A stretch of DNA of 64,000 nt, from assembly GCA_023653785.1 (NCBI GenBank), contig JAMKCH010014245.1:1-64000 (forward strand). Direction: 5' to 3'. Under the pieces are notes generated by a model that worked only from the letters and a program-made list of their open reading frames with translations, was not told the DNA's origin and searched no databases. This DNA is from Ophioderma brevispina (taxonomy: Eukaryota > Echinodermata > Ophiuroidea > Amphilepidida > Ophiodermatidae). This document shows, one piece after another, positions 1 to 11,054 of the stretch. The position numbers were made by a program, and so were the translations under genes. The stretch's first letter is position 1, and every line of letters begins with the position of its first letter.

Positions 1-135
1 GATTCACATTTTATCAATGTGATTGATTCCCAGCCAAGCAGTATAGGTTTCGGGTTAGAGAGGATGACAAGCTACGACATTTTATATAGTTATTTATAAA
101 GCCCTACTCCCTTAAAGGGTTAGCTGACATTTCCC

Positions 136-1030
136 TTAACCCTCGTCTTACCAAGGTGGGGGGGGGGGGGGTGGTACCACCCCCCAGTGAACTTCGCTCC
201 GGTGCGCTACAATCTAAAACTTTCGTAAAAAGCTTCTAGGTAATCGTTCTCCTCTTTCCGTTCTCGTCATTTATCGAAAAAAATGTGAAGGTTGCACCTT
301 CCACCATGGTGGCAGGGATAGGGTATGCGGTCAAAGTCGAAGGGTAGGGGGGGGGTGGTTGCCACCAAGGATATTTTTTTTTGTAAGAAATAAAACTAGA
401 AATATTATGCACAGATGGCTCTAAAACTCTATGTTTATGTAAAATTAGCCAATGCCAGTCCTTTAGAGCTGAAACCGCATATAAAAAAGAAACAGCATAG
501 GTTAACGGGGGGAAAATGGTTGTTGAGTGAAAGCGGAGAGAGGGGGAGGGTCGGATGGGAGTTGGGAGGGTGGACGACGTGGTAGGCAGGAGGGAGGAGA
601 GAGGGGGCGCTGTAGATTGCAACGTGCGAGAGGGGAGAATGATGAGGAGGGACGAGATGGATAAGAGTGCTTTAGGTGAGGTGATATGGGGATGCGATGG
701 GGGCTTTATCATAAAATCCGACTATTTCCTGCGATTTTTTAGGCAATTGGATTTTCTCTTTCTTTCCTTCTTTTCTTCTTTTTGCGGGTGAAATGCAACT
801 TTTGCCGACTCGCGGACTTGATGACGCTATTGTGACGACCATGACTAGGTGTGTTTGGTCTTTTTTTGGTACAATGGAAAGAGAGGACCAAAAATAGCTA
901 TCCATTGGTTTATCAAATCATAAGCATCGGGTGCTTTATAACAGATTTTATTTTTTTTATTTTTTTTACCACCCCCCCCCCCGTTGGTACACCGTGTTAC
1001 AAGAAAATGCTTGGTAAGAACGAGGGTTAA
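136..1030 (-). mobile_element. TTAA-flanked inverted-repeat DNA element, family A copy 1
   Basis: The left end reads TTAACCCTCGTCTTACCAAG (136-155). The right end (1010-1030) is its reverse complement with one extra base, and TTAA lies at both outer edges, as expected for piggyBac- or Kolobok-type TTAA insertion. Just inside the ends are a run of 14 G (158-171) and a run of 11 C (972-982). The sub-terminal block at 265-360 and the block at 850-930 match, in reverse orientation, the interior of the element at 60423-61145. No transposase is recognisable; the open frames at 236-712 and 555-791 are low-complexity shadows. It is probably a non-autonomous element of about 0.9 kb. The superfamily is inferred only from TTAA and the repeat ends. 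Confidence 0.72.
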
Positions 1031-1584
1031 TCGGAGTTACAAGATGGAATAAGAGGATCCAACAGAATGTAGCATGCACTCACATAGAGGATGTATCCAT
1101 TATATACCATTATATACTTATATTTCCACCTCACCAGCGTTCAATGGCGACGCAGGAGGGGACACAATTTTGTTCTCACCACCCCGCCCCCCCACCCCCC
1201 CCTCCGCCAGAGTAAAATGTCAGATTTTTGGAGAAAAAAACGCGATTTGAGGGCCCAAAAATCACAAACTTTTGCCAAAAATATATTTAAAAACAAGACA
1301 AATTTTAGTCAAGTTGATCGGGAATATCCGATTTAATTAGCACAGGAAGATTTTACATTTAAAAGAGTTTCTTTGTTCATTTTATTCATGAGTGTTTCAT
1401 TTTAATAATTATATACATGGCGGTTTCAGGTTACATTTGTTTTTTCGATTTTGAGTGCGTAATATGGGCGTAATAGTCCAAAGGATTACGAATGCAAGTA
1501 TAAGCCCCGTCCCAATAAATCAGAACGCTGACAAATGTAATTCAAAAGAAACGAAATACTATTACCACCCGCTGTCAACCTATC
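1031..1584. other. No gene seen; C-rich tract
   Basis: I see no coding or repeat structure except a pyrimidine-rich C tract at about 1180-1206. Confidence 0.5.
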
Positions 1585-2215
1585 ACGGCTTAGTAAACAA
1601 TAACAAAACTTTACTCACATATTATTCATTTATAAGATTTTCATACAGTCTTTTATCTAACCTCCCTTGAACCATAGTCTTACAGAAAGTAATCAGTTTG
1701 TGTGTGAACTTCAAAGCTCGGTAAAAGCTTTTTTATGATACTCTCGACTAGGTGATATTGCCGTTTATATCTATCGGGGGACATAAACTTGCATCAGAAA
1801 ATGCCCACTGGCACGATATTTTCTGTATTGGGTAGGTAAGCCTCTTCATGTCTTTTAAGGGCTATTGTAGGCACTTATGCCTTCCGTGTGATCTTTCGCT
1901 GATATGGAGAGGACCACGAAAATAATGAAAAAAGAAATAGGTTGTAAAAATCTCTGTTCATCAATCATCTGCACCAGGTATTTCTCATGACCTATCCCTC
2001 ACTTACGGTTGACGCCTTACCGAAACACACCGATGAGGACTTGTCGCCTGTGCAGGTTATTTTTTGTTTCGTAACGAGTAGACGTCTTCCTAAAATTATC
2101 TCCGGAGAGAGCTAGAGGTATGAAGACAAGAAATTGTGTCGAGACGAGAGCATCAATGGGGAAAGAGAGACCCAATGTGAGCTATACTTTATTATTTCAC
2201 TCAATCATCAGACCA
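1585..2215. repeat. Dispersed repeat R1, copy a
   Basis: This stretch aligns in the same orientation with 16070-16715. Shared blocks include GATCTTTCGCTGATATGGAG, CATCAGAAAATGCCCACT and GTTCATCAATCA, separated by small indels. Neither copy has an open frame or recognisable ends. It could be the untranslated part of a retroelement, since copy b lies directly upstream of a LINE RT relic. Confidence 0.7.
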
Positions 2216-3927
2216 CACGACTTAAAAAGCAGGTAAATTGAAGCTTTTTGGAAAGCACTTGAAACATCATCGCCTCATTCTGATTAAAACTTGGATCATA
2301 TTTTACACCTTGCTTAGGTATTCCGATTTTAACTGGTACAAGAACCTGGCCTGTTAATAATAATGTAAAACGTCATTATTTTATTTTTTGTGTTATTGAA
2401 TTTCGTTCAGATCGGCCTATTAACGAGAGTACAATGGAGAATACTTTGTAATATGTATACAGGTGTCTCAAAAATGTAAAATTAAAATGCCAAAACCCGT
2501 AGCTGTCATAGGAATTTTAAGCTCCTTATAAAGTCGAGTCTTATCTAGCCGCCAGTAGCAAATTGCTTGCATGCCGATTTTTAAACATTTCGCCTTAACG
2601 CCAATTATGATCCCTTCAGGCTGTTTTATGTTCGACTCTCCTTAATTCTTAAGCTCATTTCACCACAAGTATGTAACACAAGCTTTAACTATGGAGTATT
2701 GTTATTATTGCCTGCATCGCTTTATTTTTAATTTTTTTCTTGTTGTTTAGTTATAAAATTATTGTATTTCTTTTCCATTTTATACCTCTAACGTCCCTTG
2801 ACTGCCCAATTAACGCCTTTTTAAAAAAAAAAATCACGTAGCGAACCCCCGGCCTTGGTCTTGGGGAATTCGCTCCGAGATCGAACAAGAAAAAGAAAGA
2901 ACACAGACACTACCAATCAACAACAAGCCAAACCCCCCCAAAACAATAAAGAATAAAACCAAAAACAAATAAAACACAACTAAATGGCAAAGTAACATGT
3001 TAGGCGCGGCATGGAGGCGGCTCGCTCTCGAATCCAAATCCCAACGATTTCTGAGTGAAATCCATTGCCTTTTACTGAAATTTTTCACGCGCACCCAAAT
3101 TTTTGATAGCTGATTCGATTGTTCACCAAAGTCTCTCACTGTCTTTTTTTTTTTCAAATTCTCAAACAACCCCAAAACGGCCGTTAAACAACCAGAGGTC
3201 GATTTTTATCGGCCATACATTGGGTTATTTGCATGTCTTAGCCTTCAGAACATGTAAGACCACTGAAGATTGGTATAGAATTCTTTGATTAGGTTATTCA
3301 GAGGTTATAATAATGCTATATATCATGTAATGAGCCAATCAGAGATCTGTAATAAGAAATGAGGTGGCCCTCAGGGATCAAAATGTTTCTTCAAGTTAAG
3401 AAAAGGTGCCGAGCATTGTTTGTAAAAGTAAGTGGATTAGTGGAAGGTAAAAAGGATGGTGGCGTAAAGTTTCGACATCTTACGAGCCATATAAATCTTT
3501 CACGATTGTTCTGCGCATTTTCTGAAAAAGAAAAATTTGCAAAACACAACCAAAATAAACAAACATTTTTAAGTTGCTCACAACAGCCTTACCATAAGTG
3601 TTACATTTTTCCGCAAGTGGTCTAAGTAGTTTTTTGAAAAAAAAAACAAGATAAACTACTTTTTACAGCCAAAACATCTATGCCTGCTGGCTGAGTCAAG
3701 CCGGAAACCATTGGAGTTTCCGCTTCTACCAATGAACCACAGGTTGAATTATTTTGAATTAAACTAGCTGCCCATACATTTACAATCACCCAAATATTTG
3801 AAGAATACAATGCACCTGGTTCTCGTGAATATTTCAGACATTTCTGCAGGTGATTTCTTTTGTATTCTTGCATGCTTGGGTTACTCTGGAAGAAAGGTCT
3901 GGACAAGTTAACCAATAACCGAGTAAA
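2216..3927. other. No gene seen
   Basis: Short open frames exist on both strands (for example minus 2834-3175 and 3622-4065), but they are low complexity or match nothing I recognise. A and T homopolymer runs are common, for example at 2821-2832 and 3143-3154. Confidence 0.45.
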
Positions 3928-4110
3928 TATGACGTCAGTCACCAGACATGTTGGTGGACACGATGCATACATTCCAGGACTACAATTAATTAAGCTGTCA
4001 ATCGATCCATGTTTAGGCGATTGCACAGGATCTTGACAGGTGAATGGGATGTCGTACTGGAACATTGGCGGTCTATCTTGTTACCAACATGGGCGGCATA
4101 TTGATACGTC
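3928..4110. repeat. Palindromic repeat P, copy 1
   Basis: The left arm begins ATATGACGTCAGTCACCAGA. The right arm (about 4050-4110) is a diverged reverse complement containing ATCTTGTTACCAACATG. The same design recurs at 36268-36450 and 42178-42368, where the arms match better and include GTTGGTGGACAAGATG. It is probably a small fold-back or MITE-like element. No target duplication is clear. Confidence 0.6.
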
Positions 4111-5240
4111 TATTGACCTCTGACGCAACCAGCTATGAAGCTTTAGATTAAATTATCAGTCCCCAGAAGCTTTGATTGTTCGTCGTATTTCAACCACATT
4201 CCACCAAAGCAATGTTTCAAAGGAAAAAAAAAACGAAAAACGTAAGTAAGGGAAACGATTTCTATATTTGTATTTTTCTTGTAGTTATTGCATTTATCAT
4301 AAGCATCCAAAAAGTTACTGTACCTTAACAAAATAATTGTGATCCGCCAAATGTTATCGGAGTATTTTGTTTATGCGTTTCATAGGTTTCTCACATAGCG
4401 TTTTAATAAAGTTATGTCCAAGTATGCGTCGTAATTAAACTCACAGCTGTGAAAACCAAAACATCTTCACAGACGACTGCGAGAATCACATCTATATATA
4501 AAATTAGACTGATATCATTAACAGAGTAGTTCTTTCAAATCGTATTTGCCGTGAAATATTACACCAGAAGTACTATCAAGTCTGGCGGGTTGTTTTATTA
4601 AATCTGTTGTATAGCTTGAAGATATTTTCAAGGAGAGAATAAGCTTATCCATATATTAAGTATTACACTAAAACAAAAAAGGACAGAACAGCAAAGTCTT
4701 CTTATCGGGCCAAACAATGTGGTTCTCAAAATATGATCCAGCCAGAGATGGTACAACTTCTGGCTGCTTAACTGAATTCCGCAAGGTCCTTGGTGTGCAT
4801 TTTGGCTCCAGCAGTGGGCAAACAAAGAGGGTTCAAGTGTCGGTGGTGCTGTGCCACAACCCCAGGTAGTATCCTGGTCTGCTTCCAGATAGCCCCTCTT
4901 CTGCGAGGAAACCTTAGATCGGCTATTTCTGGTTTTCTCAATCTATGAGGACAGTCGCCATTCAGCCCATGAGGAAGTCCAGCTCCAGGTGGGAGATTCT
5001 CACCAGGTTCATACCGATAGATGTTACTTAGTTAGCAAGTCTTTCTTTCCCAAGGCGGACCTCTTAACCTTCCTAGAGACTGTTTCAAGAGGTTGGACTT
5101 TGCTTAAGAAACTCTCTCTAGAGTTAAGGCGGTTGGCAGCAGTCTCTGTCCGGACATTGGTGCTTCACATTGGATACTGGGCAAGCTACGCTCTTGTGCT
5201 CGCTCCGCGACGACGAACTCGATGAATTTGCAACAAATTT
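4111..5240. other. No gene called; possible 5' part of LINE
   Basis: No recognisable domain. The stretch just upstream of 5240 could be the 5' part of the LINE that follows, because an open plus-strand frame (4989-5225) runs close to the endonuclease start, but it has no family match I can name. Confidence 0.35.
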
Positions 5241-7843
5241 TGTACGATTCTGATATAGGGATTGCAGCTATCTCAGCAACATGGTTGTCAGAAGACAACC
5301 TTACGATTCTATGACAGATGGTTTATATTTAGTTCTAAAAAACCGTCAGAAACGTATTAGAGGTGGGGTTTGGTGCGGATTGAGGGGCAAAAAACTATCT
5401 TGGAGCCCGATGTGTCGAGTTTTAAAGTTCCAGACAAATCTTGAAGTATATGGTTCAAGCCCGTCCGTGACGACTACCGAGATCAATTTTTTGTTGATTT
5501 TATGCTGTGGTTATTCCCCTCCCAGGATCCTTAGGTCACATTTGATTGACTATTTATTGGACAGTTGTTGACATTATCGCACTAAACATCCTGATGCGGG
5601 CATAGTTTACTTGGGTGATTTTAATCGCCTTGACCTTTCGCCTTGTGTACTGGGAACAATCTTACACAAATAGTTCAAAAGCCAACGAGAAAAAACGCCA
5701 TTCTCGATAAAAATTGTCATAAAAACAAATGTCCAAAGTTATTATTGAGTCTCCGCAAGTATGTGCCCCAATCGGTCATAGTGATCACTGCACAGTATTA
5801 TGGAAACCTTCAAAACCAACCATCACCAAATATTGTCACCAAACGGAGGTTAGACCACTTGTAAAGATTCTCAATTAAAGATGTTTTCGGTTGTTGGATA
5901 ACAGTTCAGGATTGGGGAGAACTCTATGCAGCCAAAACTGTACAAGAACAATTGTGACTTGTTTTATAATACTCTTATACCAGCGATTGATATGCACTTT
6001 TCCTAAAAAATGTGCGCGGTACTCATGCACAGGATAAGCCTGATAACGTCTAAAGTACAAGAACTTATTAAAAGCGTCAACAAGCATTCAGGCAGGTCAA
6101 GAAATTAGGCGTAAATTCTTCGTATCAAATTACAGGCGATAAGAATCTGCTAAAATGAATTATTATAATACTCGTATACAAAGACTTAAAACTACAGACC
6201 CGCCTGGTTGGTACCGAGGGATACGTAAGTATGACTGGTAGTGGCACCCAATCTCATATAACCATTCAACCACCACCTAATGTTGATGAATCTGAGAACG
6301 TTGCTGTGCAAACAGCATTAATGAGCTTTCATTTCTAATCCAAAGACTTGCCGGAACTTAAGGAAGAGAAATCTCCCGCATATTTACCAGCTCCGAATCA
6401 GTGTCCTGAGGTCCAAACCCTTGGAGGTTTATTCTTAGTTACAGAAGATCAAACCTACAAACGCTTTAGGTCCAGATGGGGTCCCGGCATCAACTCATTC
6501 GTGAATATGCATATGAACTTAGTAATGCCTTTATCTGATAGTTTGAACGCCTCGTATTCACAGGGTATTGGTTCCTATCATGGTAAACGTGCTACGGTTA
6601 TCCCCCTCCCGAAAACAACACCTGCTGTTGGCCAACAACTGCGCCCGGTTTCGCTGACTGATCACTTCGCTAAATTGGCAGAGGATTGCATTGTGAAGTG
6701 GTTTGTTCATCGACACTTGAGCGGTTTAGACCCAAATCAGGACGGTAATCGTCCCGGAGATCACAAATCATTATCTCGTTCATGCTTGTTGCATCCCTGT
6801 AAACTGCGAAAAATCTGGGATCATTTTTCTACGGTCGTAATAACTGATTATACTAAGGCATTGCGTCGAGTGGACCATCACATCGTCATTTGCAAATCCT
6901 TGGCCTTAGGAGCTAGACCCATGTATCATTCCCTGGATTTGTAATTGTTGAAAGATCGTTTGCAGTGTGTCCGATATAATGGGTTACTTTCTAAATATAT
7001 GTTTTCTTAGAGCAGGGGTTCCTCAAGGACTAAGTTTTGGTCCACTGGGCTTTTTAGGCAATGGGGAAATGACGCACTGTTTCTCACAACTTGGTCACTC
7101 TTAAATATGGTAGAGATATGACTTTTATTGAAATGGAGGGTAAAGAGTGAATTACGTTTCTAGCAACCGAACTTTCTAATCGTGAAAGGTGGGCGTGTGC
7201 CAAATAACAGCATTAAACCCAACCAAAGCATTGGTGGTCATGCATGTACTTTTCCTAACAAGAGCCGAGATCAACTCATTGTCCTTGTTAATGAACCTCT
7301 CCAGGAGACGGATTCAGTAAAATTTTAGGACTTCACATTAGTTCTGACCTCAAATGGGCTATTCAAGTTAAGGAGATCGTGAAAAAAGCTAATGGGCGTT
7401 TGCACATGCTTAAGTTTTGAAGAAAATTTTGGTTTGTCTTGAACTGATCTTATTACATTTTATCGGGATATATCCTTCCGCCTTACAGAATGGCATCGCA
7501 GTGGGGCATTCTGGCCTTACGAAAAACAAACATACTCTCTGGAAAGAGTTTCATAAAAGGGCCTGTAATATCATGCTTGGTAACAATTTATCTTACGATA
7601 ATGCCTCGGCCGAAGTGCAATATTCCTCTCTCAAAAAAGGAGAGAAAATTGTGCATTACGTTTGCAAGGTCCATTTTGAGCTCTCAGATTTTTGCCAGTG
7701 GCTCCACCGAGGAGAGCTCCCAGCATACCGCATGAACTTAGATTCGAGATCCACAACTCTCTATTCCAAGATTGTCTACAAAAAGGTATTACAATAGCCC
7801 TATTCCCTATTACGTGCAATTAATTAATAAGAAGGTTTTATAA
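5240..7843 (+). pseudogene. CR1/L2-like LINE: endonuclease plus reverse transcriptase, broken
   Basis: This is a non-LTR retrotransposon ORF2 relic. At 5243-5308 the frame reads YDSDIGIAAISATWLSEDNL, the first conserved block of an AP-endonuclease domain. At 5605-5634 it reads VYLGDFNRLD, the GDFN block. The reverse transcriptase begins near 6340. A conserved palm block, STVVITDYTKAL followed by RRVDHHIVI, lies at 6824-6890. The RAGVPQG-FGPL block is at 7009-7056, and the thumb-like KILGLHISSDLKWAI block lies near 7318-7366. The frame ends with a YYNSPIPYYVQLIN-type tail and TAA at 7841-7843. Several frameshifts divide it into at least six pieces, so it cannot be translated as it stands. The length of about 2.6 kb is close to a whole EN-RT ORF. 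The clade is inferred from block style. Confidence 0.85.
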
Positions 7844-7990
7844 TACGGTTATATGGCATTTAATTATTTTTTAATTTTTTTGGGGGTGTGTACATATGGA
7901 GCAGTGAACTATTTCAATTTGTTTTTTTTTTTTTTTTAAATTGAGCGTTTTTTTTTTTATAATTTTAGTGTATTTCTATATGTTTTATAG
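7844..7990. other. A/T-rich spacer between two facing LINE relics
   Basis: Contains T homopolymers at about 7921-7938 and 7951-7960. It separates the 3' end of the plus-strand LINE from the 3' end of the minus-strand Jockey-like fragment, so it may hold both tails. Confidence 0.5.
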
Positions 7991-8470
7991 TCCTTGCATT
8001 CAGCCTTTGGCTGCGAGTGTATTTTTTAATAACCTGTATAATGAATGAAATTAAAAGGATGTCTGGTGTAGCAATTCCTGCTAGATGTACAAGTTTTCCG
8101 TGGTGTTGGACGGAGGCATCGTGATGAGCCGGCAGGAGGCATTTACCGTGGATCAAGCTTCTTGGCATGTTTATCTTTCCCATACCGGCAGGCATACTCT
8201 CACATGAGTAAGCCACAGGGCAAGTTGCCGTGATCTTTGGGTAAGTTGGCAGCACCCCATCTGGTGTCATTGAGTGTTGTTTCAAGATGTTATTGCGTGA
8301 ACATACTTTACTCTTCGCTTCTCAATGTGGTCTATAAGATAGAGTGCGGTCCAAGGTGACTCCTGGGTAGACAGGGTTATCACAGTGCTCCAGGGGAGTT
8401 CCCGACCAGGTAACTTTAAGCTTGCGTTTGGCTTTACTTTTGCATTGATGGAAAGCACACACCTGTGACT
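7990..8470 (-). pseudogene. Jockey-like non-LTR retrotransposon RT fragment (3' end)
   Basis: Read on the minus strand from about 8470 downward, the frames give KAKRKLKVTWSGTPLEHC, then NPVYPGVTLDRTLSYRP, then ALWL-HVRVCLPVWER, then HLAGIATPDI. These are the thumb and C-terminal blocks common to invertebrate Jockey-like elements, in which LGVTLDRTL, EYACPVWERS and LAGIAPPDIRR are typical. Only the last 160 or so residues are present and at least three frameshifts interrupt them. The fragment is 5'-truncated, as is usual for LINE insertions. Confidence 0.8.
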
Positions 8471-10511
8471 TTAATCAAACCAGGAAACCACAACCTGGAA
8501 TTTGCCGTTTTGGAATAATTGCTGTAACCACTTAAAGCAATAATAATGATTTCCCCGAAGAAAATCACAAACAAAATTTGTGAATTTTTGCTTTTGGATA
8601 CAGATATAATTAATATTATAATTTTTCACCAACTTTTTTTTAAGTAAAAAAGAAACCCAAAACTTTGCTAAATGATTGAACTAAAATTCGACTTTTATAT
8701 GACAAAGGCAATTAAATTCGAGGATCCCGATATTTGGATTGTATTAAAAAAAATACACTTTGAGGTTTTTGAGTTCATTCAAAAAAAACGAGCCCACGTG
8801 TCATATTTAATTGTGTCATATTTTAATTAACTTAATATTGTCAAAAGCGTTTTTTTTTTCAAAGCAAGATAGCTTAACTAATTTATAGGATGAAACATTA
8901 GTGCTGCAGCACCGACCAGTTAATTATAGGTGGGTACCGGAGCCGGCTACTAACATTTGTCATCATGCTAAAATTTGAATAGTAGGGATGTGGACTTCAT
9001 GGACTTCAGATTACAAAATAAAACGAATGGCACATTTTAAAGCGCTGGCAATTTGCATACGATGCCATTTCAAAAGTGCAGCTATCTTAGCAAAACACCT
9101 AAGAAACAGTTTTGGTCTTAAAAATGCCCCTTCTATCTATCTATCTACTATACAAGCATTTATAAGCCTCTACTAAGAACGCAGCGCTTTACAAAGAAAA
9201 ACATATATAAATAAGCAACAAGCATCAAAAACACAACAAACTCAAGATGGAATAAGGATGTTTTCAAATGCGCTTGAAACAGGACACAGACCCAGCCTTT
9301 CTTGGTAAGGAGTTCAGTAAAACTATCCCAACTATCAAATATTGTATGTGCCGATATTTTCCAATATGGCTGACATCTTAATTTAACACCCACCTTTTAT
9401 ATTAGCCTAGGAAGATGAGTGTGGGGTCAATTAAAGATTTTCAGGGTCAAGGGTTCATAAACTATTTTTCAAACTTCAGATGAATATAAAAGTATGGAAG
9501 TTTTCCATTACGTCAACTATTTTTCCAAATGGTCAACATTTTAGACCTCTACTATACACCACCTAGGATGACATTTGGGAAAGTGTTTGTTTTTAGGTCA
9601 ATGCTTCAACAGCATATTCTCAAAACTGTCAGGTAGTCGACTTGAGTGTTTTATTCCTGAATCACCAATGCGACACCCAAAGTATGACACCTCAACCATC
9701 ATAGCTATTCATCAAACATATATCTAGAATTGCATGGGATTTTGGGAGTTTGCCTGTACTACTTTAATAGAAACTATTATTTGTTTCTTTCAGATATGTC
9801 CAAGAGTGAAATGGCCGCGAATTTCACACACTTAAATGACATGGTCACGTTCACCCTGTTGTATTCAATATTTGGTTTTTCGTTTCATAGGGACCCTAAA
9901 GCGCAGTTACGAAGTTCCAGGACGAGTTCCTAAGGATTTTGAGTTGGTATTATTATCAAGCATCTGGGTTCATATATTTTATCACTTTGGCACATTCAGC
10001 CTGGCATTGCAGTAACTCTAACACTCTTGGGTACTTGTATTAAATATATTGGGCTATCTTGAAAAAAGAGTGATATATGGAAAAAACATAACCGGTTTTC
10101 TTAGATGAGATGTCGGCCATCTTGTAAAATAGCCTTGTATATAAATTGTCATGAATCAGACAATTCTGGCAATTGTATAATGAACCTCTTGAACCAGACA
10201 ACATACATTTTGACACTAATTCGCTATAGTAGCGCTACTACCTTTAAAATGGCGGGCAATTTTGGAAAATGTTGGTTTATGCGAATTGCCATCACTTTTA
10301 ATTTTGTCATCACGTATTTTCGTGAACTACACTACCCAATGATCGATTTTAGTTATGATTGCAAATGTTATTATTCCGGCCCTGGTTGGTAGAAATCTAA
10401 GACCCTTTTTCACCTCATGCTACAGCACTATATACCTATAAAGGGATAGGAAGCACACACACAAATACATCGTTCAGGTGTGCCTCAGCTTGATTTATAC
10501 AAAAACGAAGA
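8471..10511. other. No gene seen; diffuse dispersed repeats
   Basis: Contains a short TCTA microsatellite (about 9131-9146). The motif ATGGCYGACATCT occurs in opposite orientations at about 9365 and 10109. No coding domain is recognisable. AT-rich throughout. Confidence 0.45.
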
Positions 10512-11054
10512 TTAACACTTAAGTGCATAAAGGGAGTCCATGTGGACCCAGGAATTCGTTTTTTCGAGCGCCATGTTTTAACGCTAATTTGTTTTACCCA
10601 GAATTTGATGTAATTGCCTAAATATCAGTTGCGCATAATTTGATGAGAAAAAAAAATCAAATAAAATCAAATACGCATTGTGGTGGCGCTATTCAAAATT
10701 TGTTTTGGTTGCTTAAATTGTAATAGAGTACCTTTTATATTTTAATTTCAGCATTGTACATGTATTGATGTTCTCCTATAGAGCCAAATTGTAAGGGGAA
10801 AAGTCATTTGGAAAGTGGTTTTAATTATTGGTCGGGGAGAAGAATTTAGCGCCCGTTCATAGAAATCGGGTTGTGGATAGCCATTTTGAATCCGATAAAA
10901 ACCGATTTTCAGTTTTTTTGTTGTGTGGTCGTGTTTGATGTACCCCATCAAGACCAGAGTTTTGGTAAAACAATAAGCGACAAGTAGTTTCAGGGGGCGT
11001 CTCATTGGGACCCGCATGCACCAACAGGAATGAAGAAGAACCTTATGCCCTTAA
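10512..11054. mobile_element. TTAA-flanked inverted-repeat element, family B copy 1
   Basis: The left end is TTAACACTTAAGTGCATAA (10512-10530), followed by the self-complementary GTCCATGTGGAC. The right end (CTTATGCCCTTAA, ending at 11054) is a diverged reverse complement ending in TTAA. The stretch at about 10900-11035 (TGATGTACCCCATCAAGACC, then CAGAGTTTTGGTAA, then GCACCAACAGGA) matches 29120-29255 in the second copy. No transposase frame is visible. The final TTAA (11051-11054) is also the first four bases of the next element. Confidence 0.75.

Noticed and set aside
4628..5225. Possible DIRS-type or ORF1 coding sequence upstream of the LINE
   Set aside because: Fragments did not show any diagnostic block on either strand.
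9362..10123. ATGGCYGACATCT in inverted orientation about 750 bases apart, a possible element end
   Set aside because: Only 13 bases match and nothing else around them pairs.
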